Positions 45,276 to 55,166 of a DNA stretch of 64,000 nt are shown in pieces. The stretch is from NCBI RefSeq assembly GCF_006065315.1, contig NZ_CP040749.1:1564501-1628500 (forward strand). Reading direction: 5' to 3'. The stretch comes from Aureibaculum algae. GTDB taxonomy: Bacteria; Bacteroidota; Bacteroidia; Flavobacteriales; Flavobacteriaceae. A model generated the notes under the pieces. It had not been told where the DNA came from, searched no databases, and saw only the letters and a program-made list of their open reading frames with translations. Within the stretch, counting starts at the first letter, position 1. Each line of letters begins with the position of its first letter. The position numbers and the translations under genes are program-made.

Positions 45276-46871
45276 TTAACTTTCTTTTCTTGACTTGATT
45301 GCTGCAAGGTATTTATTTAATTCTTGTTTTACTTTTGGAGCTAAAATTATCAATCCAATCATATTTGGAACCATCATAGCAAATATCATTGCATCTGAAA
45401 AACCTATTACTGATCCAAGACTAGCAGCAGAACCAATTACTACAAAAATACAGAATAATAGTTTGTAAACATATTCCATCTTTTTTGATCTTCCAAAAAG
45501 GTAAGCCCAACCTTGAAATCCATAATATGACCATGAGATCATTGTGCTAAAAGCAAATAATACAACGGCAATAGTTAGAACATAAGGAAACCACGATATT
45601 GCAGATTCAAAAGCTCCAGAGGTTAGTAAAATAGCTTGAGCGTCATTTAAAGAAGCGTTTTCAGCAGTTACATTTCCTGTGATAATTAGTACTAAAGCAG
45701 TCATAGTACACACAACTACAGTGTCGATAAAAGGTTCTAATAATGCAACCATACCTTCAGATGCTGCATATTTTGTTTTAACTGCTGAATGGGCAATTGA
45801 AGCAGAACCAACACCAGCTTCATTTGAGAAAGCTGCACGTCTAAATCCTTGCACTAAAACACCTATTGCACCACCAGCAACCCCTTCAGGGCTAAAGGCA
45901 CCATTAAATATTTGCATAAATGCGGCACCAATCATATCGTAATTAGCGATGATAACGAATAAAGAAGCTGTAACATAAATTACAACCATAAAAGGAACAA
46001 TTTTATCTGTAACCTTTGCTATTTTTTTAATCCCTCCGATTATTACAATTCCTACAAGAACAGCCATTACAATTCCGAACAACCATCCTCTACCATGTAA
46101 AAAAGAGGCATCACCACCAGTAATATTTTCAACGAGTTGAAAAGCCTGATTTACTTGAAACATATTACCACCACCAAAGGATCCGCCAATTACAAATACG
46201 GCAAAAACTCCAGCCAATACTTTACCTAAACCACCAAGACCTTTCGATTTAAGTCCTTTGGTTAAATAGTACATCGGTCCGCCATATACAGTACCATCGG
46301 CTTCAATATCTCTATATTTAACACCAAGTGTACATTCAACAAATTTTGAAGCCATACCTAAAAGTCCGGCAACAATCATCCAAAAGGTAGCACCAGCACC
46401 ACCAATAGAAACGGCTATAGCGACACCAGCAATATTACCTAACCCGACAGTCGCTGAAAGAGCCGCAGTCAACGCTTGAAAGTGAGATACTTCTCCTTCA
46501 TGGCCTTCAACTCTTATGGTATCAGGATTATCTTCTTCATCCGTAAATTCTAGTTTAGCCATTTCAACCTTATGATTTTTTCTCTCTTCAAGGTCGTCGT
46601 ACTTTCCTCTAACAATATTAATTGAAGTCCAAAAACCTCGAACATTTATAAGATTAAAATAGAAAGTAAAATAAGTAGCACCAAGTATAAGTGGGAATAA
46701 TACCCAATAGACTGAAATTTGATCAGTAAAAGGGATTTGATAAAAAATGAACTCAACAAACCAACCCGTAGCATTACCAAAAATGCGATCAATTTTTTCA
46801 TCTACACCTTCTTGTGCAAAAATGGCAATTGGAGTTAACAAAAATATAAAGTTTAGTAGCTTTTTATTCAT
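45276..46871 (-). CDS. Alanine/glycine:cation symporter (AGCS family)
   Basis: 531 aa. About eleven membrane segments. The AGCS signature GLGNIAGVAIAVSIGGAGAT (~143-162) is clear, followed by FWMIVAGLLGMASKFVECTL and the conserved GGPMYYLTKG (~197). A poorly conserved soluble stretch at ~90-125 (KYDDLEERKNHKVEMAKLEF) interrupts helices 1-2, which I recall as a Bacteroidota form. An N-terminal segment (LLNFIFLLTPIAIFAQEGVD) looks like a signal peptide. It imports alanine or glycine with sodium. Co-directional with the ComEA-like gene. Confidence 0.94.
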   Translation of the reverse strand: MNKKLLNFIFLLTPIAIFAQEGVDEKIDRIFGNATGWFVEFIFYQIPFTDQISVYWVLFPLILGATYFTFYFNLINVRGFWTSINIVRGKYDDLEERKNHKVEMAKLEFTDEEDNPDTIRVEGHEGEVSHFQALTAALSATVGLGNIAGVAIAVSIGGAGATFWMIVAGLLGMASKFVECTLGVKYRDIEADGTVYGGPMYYLTKGLKSKGLGGLGKVLAGVFAVFVIGGSFGGGNMFQVNQAFQLVENITGGDASFLHGRGWLFGIVMAVLVGIVIIGGIKKIAKVTDKIVPFMVVIYVTASLFVIIANYDMIGAAFMQIFNGAFSPEGVAGGAIGVLVQGFRRAAFSNEAGVGSASIAHSAVKTKYAASEGMVALLEPFIDTVVVCTMTALVLIITGNVTAENASLNDAQAILLTSGAFESAISWFPYVLTIAVVLFAFSTMISWSYYGFQGWAYLFGRSKKMEYVYKLLFCIFVVIGSAASLGSVIGFSDAMIFAMMVPNMIGLIILAPKVKQELNKYLAAIKSRKES

Positions 46872-47040
46872 AATAAATGGAGTTGATTTTTATAATTTAA
46901 TCTGCAATATCTTAAAAAAAATGGAGTTAATGAAAGTTTTAAGAGTAAAAATTATTATTACTTCAACAGGTACCAATTTAAATATGGAAAAAAGTTGTAT
47001 ATTATAGCATAAAATTTAAACTAAATGCCAAATCTAATTT

Positions 47041-47403
47041 ATGAGTAAAAAAACATTAGTCCTTGGTGCTTCTACCAAACCCAGCAGGTATTCTTATGTA
47101 GCCATCAAAAGATTTTTAGAAAAAGATATTGAAGTAAGAGCGATTGGATTAAGAAGTGGGTCAGTGGGGCCAGTTCCAATTGAAACAGATAAGCCCGATT
47201 TTAAAGACATTGATACGGTTACTTTATATTTGAACCCAAGAAGGCAAACAGAGTATTATAATTATATTATATCGTTAAAACCTAAACGGGTAATATTTAA
47301 CCCTGGTGCTGAAAATGAGGAGTTTGTTGAATTGTTAACAAAGAATAATATTAAAGCTGAAGTAGCATGTACTTTAGTAATGTTGTCTGTTGATGCATAT
47401 TAA
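47041..47403 (+). CDS. CoA-binding protein (YccU-like)
   Basis: 120 aa. A single Rossmann-like CoA-binding domain: KTLVLGASTKPSRYSYVAIK (~3-22), then IGLRSGSVGPVPIE, the middle KDIDTVTLYLNPRRQTEYYN, and the end FNPGAENEEFVELL with IKAEVACTLVMLS. Length is normal for the stand-alone family. Function in the cell is not established; CoA binding regulates partners in relatives. Divergent from the symporter gene. Confidence 0.92.
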   Translation: MSKKTLVLGASTKPSRYSYVAIKRFLEKDIEVRAIGLRSGSVGPVPIETDKPDFKDIDTVTLYLNPRRQTEYYNYIISLKPKRVIFNPGAENEEFVELLTKNNIKAEVACTLVMLSVDAY

Positions 47404-47698
47404 GAGGTCAGAAGGTCACGAGCTTCGAGTTAAATAGTTTCAGTTTTATCTTTGTGTTTTTTTTAAACATATCTTTTTATTAGAATACTTATTTCAAACT
47501 TAAAATTTTTAAGTCCTCAGTCTTCTGGTCTTTTCATACTCAATTTTGAATATCTTGTTTTATTCTTCGGTCTTCCAATGTCAGACTTTTTTATTTTACT
47601 TATAATAAATATGTCCGAATTTATCTTCAAACGATAATTTCGGACTTTTTTGAAATACAGTTCTGTAGTTTTATTGTATAATTTTAAAAAAGAACTTT
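47404..47698. other. Spacer with terminator and weak inverted repeat
   Basis: 295 bp without a gene. Near the left edge ggtcagaaggtc is loosely inverted by cttctggtctt near 47524, which may be a decayed repeat. Towards the right lies the terminator at 47613. No TAnnTTTG was found before the gene at 47699. Confidence 0.5.
47613..47645 (+). terminator. Rho-independent terminator
   Basis: Stem gtccgaa/ttcggac with an inner tatc/gata pair, followed by TTTTTT. It lies 210 bp after the CoA-binding gene and before the gene at 47699, so it would shield the latter from readthrough. Confidence 0.75.
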
Positions 47699-48235
47699 AT
47701 GAAGTATTTAATTGTTGTTTTATTTCTTGTATTTCCATTATCGTTATTGTCTCAAAACAACGGCGAATCTTTTCATTTGAATTCAATGGCCATCTCTCCT
47801 GGGATTTATTTTGATAATAGTACATCTGGTCTGGTAATAAACGGAGAATTAAGTTTCGCTTACAAAAGTAATTTATTTACTTTTTCGGCTACCACGGGTA
47901 GCGAAGTGAATTTTTTTGATAATCACGATAATTTCTATTCTTTAAATTTATTATATGGTAGAGAGTTTTCTATGGGGCGTAAATTTATAATTGATGCACA
48001 TGCTGGCATCGGATATTTTTCATTTAAATCAACTAGGTATCATTGGGAAGGTGATGAAAGTATATTGATTGATAGTCCAAGGAATACAATAGGTTTACCT
48101 GTATCTGCTAGAGTTAGGTATAAATTTAATGATCTTATTTCCTTAGGATTAAAATTTGAGGAGAATTTCAATTCGGTTAACTCTGTTTTTAATACTGGGA
48201 TTATTGTACAATGGAATTTTAAAAAGCGGAAATAA
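47699..48235 (+). CDS. Secreted barrel-like hypothetical protein
   Basis: 178 aa with a signal peptide (MKYLIVVLFLVFPLSLLSQ). The mature part alternates hydrophobic and polar residues (GLVINGELSFAYKSNLFTFS, FIIDAHAGIGYFSFKS, LPVSARVRYKFNDLISLGLK) and ends in VNSVFNTGIIVQWNFKKRK, the pattern of an outer-membrane beta barrel or porin-like family with 8 strands. No further function can be read. The next gene encodes a related-looking protein; the TAA stop here overlaps the place where its start codon should be. Confidence 0.75.
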   Translation: MKYLIVVLFLVFPLSLLSQNNGESFHLNSMAISPGIYFDNSTSGLVINGELSFAYKSNLFTFSATTGSEVNFFDNHDNFYSLNLLYGREFSMGRKFIIDAHAGIGYFSFKSTRYHWEGDESILIDSPRNTIGLPVSARVRYKFNDLISLGLKFEENFNSVNSVFNTGIIVQWNFKKRK

Positions 48236-48856
48236 AGAAACGATTATTTATTTTACTTAATATTTTCAATTAACTCCTATTCACAATCAGATAGTATGGT
48301 TAATTCAAGTAAAACTTCGTTTTTATTAGTTGAATATGGAAATAATGAAGTGAATTCAAAAACCCAAATTCATTTTGGAATTGGAGCTGAATATTCTTTA
48401 ACAAAGAAAAGTAGTTTCACCATTAGAGTTAAATATTTTAAAACTGGAATTGACCATTTTGCAGCTGGTTATGGTAGTTTTTTTAGTATACCCTCCACGA
48501 CTTTTTTGTATGAAGGGGAGGTTTTAAAAGTACCTATAAATTACAAATTTGGAGGTAAACTATTTTTTAATGGATTAAACTATTTTGTGGCTGCCGGTCC
48601 AGCCTTAAACATAACAGTAAAAGAAGAGGTAATCGAAGTTTATAATTTAACCGCTAGTAAGCATAAAACTTATTTTAATTTAAACACTTCTGTAGGTTTA
48701 CTATATGATGTAAGTCCCAAGTTAGTAGTATCTCTTTCCCTTGAAACTTACCGTTTTGGGAATGAAAAAACAGAAGAAGTAGTAGGGTTCATTTTTTCAT
48801 CAGGGCTGGAGACAGATGAGGGCTTGATAAATATTGGGGTACGGTTTAAATTATAA
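48232..48856 (+). pseudogene. Barrel-like secreted protein with lost start and shifted leader
   Basis: The body from 48296 is an uninterrupted 186-codon frame with beta-barrel character (FGIGAEYSLTKKSSFTIRVK, GGKLFFNGLNYFVAAGPAL, ending LINIGVRFKL). Just upstream a signal-peptide-like text KKRLFILLN is in one frame (from 48235) and its continuation SINSYSQSDSM in the next; removing one T from tttt at 48263-48266 would join them as KKRLFILLNISINSYSQS. The codon before it is ATA at 48232, where an ATGA overlap with the upstream stop would be expected. ATG 48296 alone would give a protein without a signal. I therefore call the gene decayed, moderately sure. Confidence 0.6.
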
Positions 48857-48948
48857 AAAGGTTGTCCGATATTATCCAAATTGGATGTTTACGGATTTTT
48901 ATTAAATACAACTTACTAATTTTATAATGTAATTCTAAAATAAATATT

Positions 48949-49566
48949 ATGAAGAATCTAAAAAAGTTTATGATGCTATTATTAGCACTTGTTTTGTTCA
49001 CATCTGGCTCATGCAGTGATGATGAAGATTTTATGCTACCGACCATTACTCAAACTGGTGAAAATACTTTTGGCTGTTATATAGATGGTAAGCTGTTTTA
49101 TCCTAGGGATGGCACTGGAACTTTAGACGGTTTCAGTGGAGCTAAGGGGTTGCAATTGACAGGTACAGGTACAGGTCCAAATTATATTTCTCATGATTTA
49201 GACGTAGGTAATTTTCAAGGTGGCAGACCTATCAATTTTTTTGTTTTACACGTTCACGATTTGGCACAAAATGAAGAAGGGGAATATTTATTTAAAGTAT
49301 CTAATTTCGAAGATGGCATAGATAGTCCTGGTTACACACATTTATATGTCAGAGCCTATGACTATAGATCAGGTGGTTTTAAATGGTACGGTTCTACCGA
49401 AAATTCAGGATCAGTAATAATATCTAAATATGACATTGATAATAGAATTCTTTCGGGTACTTTTTCGGGTATTTTAACTGAAGAAGGTGGAACGAATACT
49501 GTAGAAATAACCGATGGACGCTTCGATATCAACTGGAGTACTTTACCTGACACAAAGTTTCCGTAA
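48949..49566 (+). CDS. Putative lipoprotein (DUF6252-like)
   Basis: 205 aa. Lipoprotein signal: KKFMMLLLALVLFTSGS then Cys at ~22 followed by SDDEDF. The mature part contains NTFGCYIDGKLFYPRDG (~42), and ends GTNTVEITDGRFDINW, a pattern I associate with DUF6252-type lipoproteins of flavobacteria. Role unknown; probably on the outer membrane. A hairpin with one mismatch (ggcagttg/caaccgcc, 49575-49597) follows but lacks a T-run in this direction. Confidence 0.8.
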   Translation: MKNLKKFMMLLLALVLFTSGSCSDDEDFMLPTITQTGENTFGCYIDGKLFYPRDGTGTLDGFSGAKGLQLTGTGTGPNYISHDLDVGNFQGGRPINFFVLHVHDLAQNEEGEYLFKVSNFEDGIDSPGYTHLYVRAYDYRSGGFKWYGSTENSGSVIISKYDIDNRILSGTFSGILTEEGGTNTVEITDGRFDINWSTLPDTKFP

Positions 49567-49649
49567 AAAAAAAAGGCAGTTGCTACCAACAACCGCCAAT
49601 TCAATAGATCAATAAATCTTATTATTAATCATTTAAACATTACAAAATT

Positions 49650-52600
49650 ATGAAAAAACAACTACTTCTCAGTATCGTATTTCTAATTGGGATAATATCA
49701 GAAGCACAAATTGTCCCAATTGATAAAAAAGAGAGCTTGGACCATCGGTTGTCAAACATTGACCTATCTTCTGTAAACTCTGGCATAATTTACGAACGTG
49801 TTACACCCTATGCCAATTTATATAATTTCAATAAATCAAAGGAATTTAACACAGCAACCAAAGAGTATATGGTACAAGCCATGAGTGAATTACATCGGGC
49901 AAGTAATCAAACTATGTTTGTGTCTGCAAACGGTTTAAAAGAACGCATCTACAATACCGTAGCTAAAAATGAAGTCGATATTGCCATACTAAATGCCGAC
50001 TTTGACATATTGAATTATAACGAAAAAGAACCTAATAAAGGAGGATTGTTATTTGATGCAAATACCCAAAAATTTAGCCAGATAAAAGAGAAGCCCAGCT
50101 TTTTTCCTTTTCACACCACGGTTATAGCGGCTATGAAAAATAAAGTAGTTGGTAATAGTATTACCTTTAATATAAAAAATGACCTGTTTTTTAATAAAGC
50201 AAATGAAAATAAACAGATAAAAACCCTTAAAGCTGATTTTGGTAACGGTAAACAACATATCTTGATCAATGATTATAATCTAAAAAAGCAACAAATATCT
50301 ATACTGTATAGACCATCGCAGGAAGGAGAGCTTACTATAATTTTTAATATTACCTATAAGGATAATAATGTTGTTACAACTAAGGCTAAATTAAAGCTAA
50401 AATACGCTTCTGGGCAGTTTAAGAAGTTAGCTAATGTAAACTGCGATACCGACAGATTAAAAGATGACCACTTTATTATTTCCGACTATTCATTTAAAGG
50501 TTATGAAGAATCATTCGCGTTTAATGGGAGGAGTGATTATCGTATTTTTTACGATAAAAATAATAACGATAAAGTATTAAATAAGCCCCTTATAATTATT
50601 GATGGCTTTGACCCTCAAGATAAAAGAAAAATACTGCGTTGCGATTATGATTTTTACAGGGAAGGAAAAGATAGGGCGGTTGAAGATGTAATGTTGTATT
50701 ATGATAGTTTTGGAATAAGGAAGGAATTAATAGAAGAATTGAGATTAAAAGGATATGACGTTATCATCGTTAATAATACGAACTACTGTGTGCAGGTAGC
50801 AGCACCGCACGCCATACGCACGGACCTTTATGACGAAGAAAACAACCGCTGTACACAACCGGGTTGGAATCTTATTGATGGAGGTGCTGACTATATTGAG
50901 CGTAATGGTTTAAACTTGGTTAGTCTTATCCAACATATAAACACTGCCTTGGCCACCAATGGGAGTAATGAAGAGTTAGTTATTGTTGGTCCAAGTATGG
51001 GAGGACAAATAAGTCGTTATGCCTTGGCATACATGGAAAAGAATCAAATGCCACATAGGACGCGACTATGGGTAAGTGTAGATAGTCCACATCTAGGGGC
51101 TAACATACCGATGGGTGCCCAAGCTCTATTGAATTTATTAAAAGAAGATGGAAATGATAAAGCTACTGAATTTTATGAAAAACAATTGGGCTCGGTAGCA
51201 GCTAGACAACAACTAATTGAGTTTCATCAACAAAGTGGGGGGAATTATCATCTGGTCAATCAAGACAACTTGAATGGAAGAGTAGCTAGTCAGGGTTTTC
51301 CAAGTGATGATGGCTCGGAATTTTATCGTAACTATTATAATAACCTACAAAATAATGGTTTGGAAGGTTCGGATGGTTATCCACAAAACTTAAGGAAAAT
51401 AGCTTTAGTAAATGGTTCGCTTACAGGTTCTAAAGACCTTAAAGATAACGCAACGGGAAACGTTTTTGGTGCGTACGACGCCAACAGTACACAGACTGTT
51501 AATATTAGAGGGTTCAATAAGGTATGTGTTATTGGGTGTTGGGATGTTCATACAGCAAGTATGGAATCTCATATAATGCCATATAATGGGGCGGATGAAA
51601 GAATTGCACGTTTTAAAAAAGGTTTTAATGATAGAACCACGCGTTCACCAAATATAAATTCAAGAGGCACTATGGATATTGTCCCTGGAGGCTTTTTTAA
51701 TGCTTATGATGAAATACACACTGCTATAATGGGTGAATCTTTCGATGGGGATTGGGGTGTGAGTACTATGGGAATGAATTTAGGCTTTTATGTTAATGAT
51801 TGGGGCATTGGATTATTCTTTGATGAGAAAACTACAAGATTGGAATCCATAAAAAATTCTAGATTTGGTTCTTTTATCCCGACTTTCTCAGCAATAGCAC
51901 ACAAAAATCCAAATCAGAATTGGAACAATCCATTAAATCGTAATCTTGTGTGTACAAATGAAACTTATTTTGACAGCTATTATGGTGAGGTTGAAAATAC
52001 GCAGCACACCAGTTTTAATGATAAAAGCGTGGAGTGGTTCTTCAAAGAATTAGATAAAGTTCCTCAGCCACCAACCGTTTATTTAAAAAATAGTGATATC
52101 AGCGGAAACAATAATTTATGTGCCGGTGAAACGGAAACTTATACTATAGACCCTTGTAAAGTGTCAGGTACAATTAACTGGCAGGTATCATCACAATTAC
52201 AAGTTATAAGCTCGACCAGTACAAGTGTAACGGTAAAGCCAGTTGGTTCACCAAATTCTTCAGGTGCTTATGTAAAAGCAGTTATGCCTTACACGAGTAT
52301 TACAAAGAATATAGCTTTAAAAGTAATCTTACCTTTAGATATTCGGTTAAGAACGCCTAATACCAATGCTCCAATATATGTATTGTGCGATGCTCAACCC
52401 AACTATATTCAAGTAAAACATGATTTTGATGAAGATATAGACGATTGGCAATGGAATGTAAGCGGTGCAATCATAACCTATAATTCTAATGATTCAAATA
52501 ACAATTCTGTTGTTAGTATTCGACCAATATCAAGCAATCCGATTATCAAGGTAAAAGCCCATAATGCCTGTGGATGGTCAGATTGGGTAGATTTGGGTGT

Positions 52601-52883
52601 TGGTGTTATGCCTTGCGGTAATAAAGCATTTTCTGTATATCCAAATCCTGTTTCTGATATATTGACAATTGAAAAAGTAAATACAATTGAAAAAGGTGCT
52701 ATTTCATGGAGGCCTAAAGAGATGTATGCTTATGAAATCTATAATATAAGTAAAAAACAAATTGCTAAGGGTAAATTAGAAAATTTAACAGCAATTAATA
52801 TTTCGGGATTTCGAACCGGGGTGTATATTTTAAAAATATTAAAAGGTAAGAATGAGGAAACACATCAAATTATTATCGATTAA
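49650..52883 (+). CDS. T9SS-exported alpha/beta-hydrolase-like protein
   Basis: 1077 aa. Signal peptide MKKQLLLSIVFLIGIISEAQ. Residues ~1-290 have no recognised domain. The region ~300-800 looks like an alpha/beta-hydrolase: PLIIIDGFDPQD (~315), DVIIVNNTNY, the nucleophile elbow VGPSMGGQISRYALAYM (~448, GxSxG), and SVDSPHLGANIP. A candidate acid and His lie later (for example TQHTSFND, ~788). An Ig-like segment (~830-990) follows. The last ~75 residues, from FSVYPNPVSDILTIEKV to GVYILKILKGKNEETHQIII, are a type A T9SS sorting domain. It is probably a secreted or surface lipase/esterase. Confidence 0.88.
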   Translation: MKKQLLLSIVFLIGIISEAQIVPIDKKESLDHRLSNIDLSSVNSGIIYERVTPYANLYNFNKSKEFNTATKEYMVQAMSELHRASNQTMFVSANGLKERIYNTVAKNEVDIAILNADFDILNYNEKEPNKGGLLFDANTQKFSQIKEKPSFFPFHTTVIAAMKNKVVGNSITFNIKNDLFFNKANENKQIKTLKADFGNGKQHILINDYNLKKQQISILYRPSQEGELTIIFNITYKDNNVVTTKAKLKLKYASGQFKKLANVNCDTDRLKDDHFIISDYSFKGYEESFAFNGRSDYRIFYDKNNNDKVLNKPLIIIDGFDPQDKRKILRCDYDFYREGKDRAVEDVMLYYDSFGIRKELIEELRLKGYDVIIVNNTNYCVQVAAPHAIRTDLYDEENNRCTQPGWNLIDGGADYIERNGLNLVSLIQHINTALATNGSNEELVIVGPSMGGQISRYALAYMEKNQMPHRTRLWVSVDSPHLGANIPMGAQALLNLLKEDGNDKATEFYEKQLGSVAARQQLIEFHQQSGGNYHLVNQDNLNGRVASQGFPSDDGSEFYRNYYNNLQNNGLEGSDGYPQNLRKIALVNGSLTGSKDLKDNATGNVFGAYDANSTQTVNIRGFNKVCVIGCWDVHTASMESHIMPYNGADERIARFKKGFNDRTTRSPNINSRGTMDIVPGGFFNAYDEIHTAIMGESFDGDWGVSTMGMNLGFYVNDWGIGLFFDEKTTRLESIKNSRFGSFIPTFSAIAHKNPNQNWNNPLNRNLVCTNETYFDSYYGEVENTQHTSFNDKSVEWFFKELDKVPQPPTVYLKNSDISGNNNLCAGETETYTIDPCKVSGTINWQVSSQLQVISSTSTSVTVKPVGSPNSSGAYVKAVMPYTSITKNIALKVILPLDIRLRTPNTNAPIYVLCDAQPNYIQVKHDFDEDIDDWQWNVSGAIITYNSNDSNNNSVVSIRPISSNPIIKVKAHNACGWSDWVDLGVGVMPCGNKAFSVYPNPVSDILTIEKVNTIEKGAISWRPKEMYAYEIYNISKKQIAKGKLENLTAINISGFRTGVYILKILKGKNEETHQIIID

Positions 52884-52908
52884 GAACTCTAAAATAAGTG
52901 ATTATTTA

Positions 52909-52937
52909 AAAACCGCTACAATCTTTGAAGCGGTTTT
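52909..52937 (+). terminator. Rho-independent terminator
   Basis: Stem aaaaccgct/agcggtttt around an 11-nt loop, followed by TT; 25 bp downstream of the T9SS protein gene. Confidence 0.85.
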
Positions 52938-53059
52938 TTCTATTGGATTTGTATGTTTTTAAATGAATTTGGTATATCTTTAATGCTTATAATTAGGAGT
53001 TTTAATTTGTCGCTAACTTAGAAAGAAATAATTTATTATTCCTTGGTACCAATCAAAAT

Positions 53060-54229
53060 ATGCAATCCAACGGTTTTAACTTGTTGAACATACTTCTTAT
53101 TGCCGGTGTCATTCAGGGATTTTTATTTAACATAATTACCTTTTTTAAAAATAAATTATCAAACAAAGCAATACTGTTTTTAAACCTGACAGTTTTTTTT
53201 CTTTCAGCTAATAATTTACAGGCATGGTTGATAAATAAGAATTTTATTTCCAGCAATTTTTATATAAAGTACATGCAAATTCCTTGGTACTTTTTTTTAG
53301 TACCCATGTTTTATTTGTTTTTGATCAATTACTTGAAATTTAACAAAAGGTATAAATTTTTCCTTGTATTTTCAATTGTTCTATTTGCAGTGGCCGTAAT
53401 AACAAGACTAGTTTTATTGATCTATTTAAATACTCATGATTATAGCCAAGTATATATTGATGGTTTTATTAATCAATACAATTTAATTGAAGAGACCGTC
53501 ATATTTGTATATAGTATTTCAATTTTTTATTATTCGGTTTATATCATTTTTACTTATAAAAAAGAACTTCTCTATATCTTAAATTTTGACAATTTGAATT
53601 GGATTAAGTTTTTTCTTTTTTTCTCTATGGGGTTGGTTTTATTGTGGATAATTGCTCTTTATAAGAGTCACGAACTTTCAAAATTTAATCCATCAAAATA
53701 TTATGACCCTATAAGAATTAGTATATCGATTCTAATATATTGGTTGGGCTATCATGGTACTAATCAACTGCGATTTGTAAATAATAGAATATTCATTAGA
53801 AACCAAATAAGAAGCCGGATAGCTGTAAATCAACCTGTTAAAATACGTAATGAAGATGGTGTTGATGACAAAAAACAACAGGCTCAATTTATAGAAATCG
53901 ATAGTTATATTAATAATACCAAAAAATTTACAGATGCAAAGTTGAGTTTAGAATCTTTAGCTGAAGAGTTAAAAATTAGCACAAGTTTTCTATCATCAAT
54001 TATAAATAAAGGAAATAAAACCAGTTTTACCGATTATATCAATGATTATCGTGTAAATCAAGCAAAAGAACTTTTAAAAGATGTAGAGTATGCAAACTAT
54101 AAAATATTAAGTATTGGAATGGAATCGGGTTTTAATTCTAAATCTACATTTTATTCGGCATTTAAAAAGCATACAGGTATAACCCCCGTGCAGTATAAAA
54201 AATCAGTGCTTAATTTTGATGAGCAATAA
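53060..54229 (+). CDS. Membrane-bound AraC-type regulator
   Basis: 389 aa. Seven hydrophobic helices span ~1-240 (LLNILLIAGVIQGFLFNIIT, IPWYFFLVPMFYLFLINYL, IRISISILIYWLGYHG). A linker then leads to an AraC-type DNA-binding domain (~280-385): LSLESLAEELKISTSFLSSI, then SFTDYINDYRVNQAKELLK, and ILSIGMESGFNSKSTFYSAF, ending FKKHTGITPVQYKK. These sensor-regulators are common in flavobacteria and probably sense an envelope signal. Its nearby T9SS protein and lipoprotein could be targets. The 3' end overlaps the convergent rnz gene by 20 nt. Confidence 0.92.
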   Translation: MQSNGFNLLNILLIAGVIQGFLFNIITFFKNKLSNKAILFLNLTVFFLSANNLQAWLINKNFISSNFYIKYMQIPWYFFLVPMFYLFLINYLKFNKRYKFFLVFSIVLFAVAVITRLVLLIYLNTHDYSQVYIDGFINQYNLIEETVIFVYSISIFYYSVYIIFTYKKELLYILNFDNLNWIKFFLFFSMGLVLLWIIALYKSHELSKFNPSKYYDPIRISISILIYWLGYHGTNQLRFVNNRIFIRNQIRSRIAVNQPVKIRNEDGVDDKKQQAQFIEIDSYINNTKKFTDAKLSLESLAEELKISTSFLSSIINKGNKTSFTDYINDYRVNQAKELLKDVEYANYKILSIGMESGFNSKSTFYSAFKKHTGITPVQYKKSVLNFDEQ

Positions 54230-55166
54230 TTAGCTCATCGGGAATTTTACTATCAATTTTAATCGTTTTTCCTTCTTTTGCCAATGTCACATTGTCAAAA
54301 ACAGTTTCCGCTTCCTCTTTAAATAGATTGAGATCTTCATATCTACTAGAATAATGACCAAGTATCAATTGACCTACTTTTGCTTCTTTGGCTATTTTAG
54401 CTGCTTCTTCTGCAGTGGAGTGTTTCGTTCTAACAGCAGTTTCTTGTCTGTCTTTTAAAAAAGTTGATTCATGGTATAACAAATCAACCTTCTTTATTAT
54501 TGAAGTTATCTCTGGTTTGTAAACGGTGTCGCTACAAAAAGCATAGCTGAGTGGTTTATTTGGGTTAAATGTAAGTTGCTCATTAGTTATTACTTGACCA
54601 TCAGCTTTTACAAAATCTTTACCATATTTTAAATTCTGATAATCACAAATTTCAATTTCAGAATGTTTTTTAATGGCGTTCATGTTTAATTTTCTTTCAC
54701 CAACTTTTTCTTTGAATAAATAGCCATTGGTATACACACGATGTTCTAATGGAATTGTATATACTTCCATTTTGTCATCTTCAAAAATGAGTTCACTATT
54801 AGGGCTATTAAGCTCATGAAATATTATCTCAAACTGAGGCCAAGAGTTACTGGTTTTCAATTGTAACATTATAATCTCTTTTAACCCAGTAGGGGCATAA
54901 ATATGTAAATCATTTTTACGATTTAATAGCCCAAATGTTGAAATTAAGCCTATGAGTCCGAAAAAATGATCACCATGTAAATGAGAAATAAAGATATGAC
55001 CAATGGTCGAAAATTTAATTTTATATTTTCGCAATTGCACCTGAGTTCCTTCACCACAATCAATTAAAAACCGTCTGTTATTAATTTCTAAATATTGTGA
55101 TGTTGGATGTGCAAATGTTCTTGGTGTGGCTGAATGACAGCCTAATATGGTCAAACTAATGCTCAC
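54210..55166 (-). CDS. rnz: Ribonuclease Z
   Basis: 318 aa. It cleaves the 3' trailer from tRNA precursors. Motifs: LTILGCHSATP, FLIDCGEGTQVQLRK (~33), the zinc motif SHLHGDHFFGLIGL (~60), later LLYHESTF and KHSTAEEAAKIA, and LILGHYSSRY near the end. The start is GTG, overlapping the upstream TGA (GTGA). It is the last gene of the pyrR-pyrB operon and overlaps the AraC-type gene at its 3' end. Confidence 0.96.
   Translation of the reverse strand: MSISLTILGCHSATPRTFAHPTSQYLEINNRRFLIDCGEGTQVQLRKYKIKFSTIGHIFISHLHGDHFFGLIGLISTFGLLNRKNDLHIYAPTGLKEIIMLQLKTSNSWPQFEIIFHELNSPNSELIFEDDKMEVYTIPLEHRVYTNGYLFKEKVGERKLNMNAIKKHSEIEICDYQNLKYGKDFVKADGQVITNEQLTFNPNKPLSYAFCSDTVYKPEITSIIKKVDLLYHESTFLKDRQETAVRTKHSTAEEAAKIAKEAKVGQLILGHYSSRYEDLNLFKEEAETVFDNVTLAKEGKTIKIDSKIPDELIIAHQN

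Noticed and set aside
46921..47007. Short plus-strand frame upstream of the CoA-binding gene
   Set aside because: Only 28 codons, AT-rich, with no neighbour logic or recognisable product.
54210..54229. 20-nt convergent overlap of the AraC-type gene and rnz as an error
   Set aside because: Both C-termini are of plausible length and form; short convergent overlaps are common in this window.
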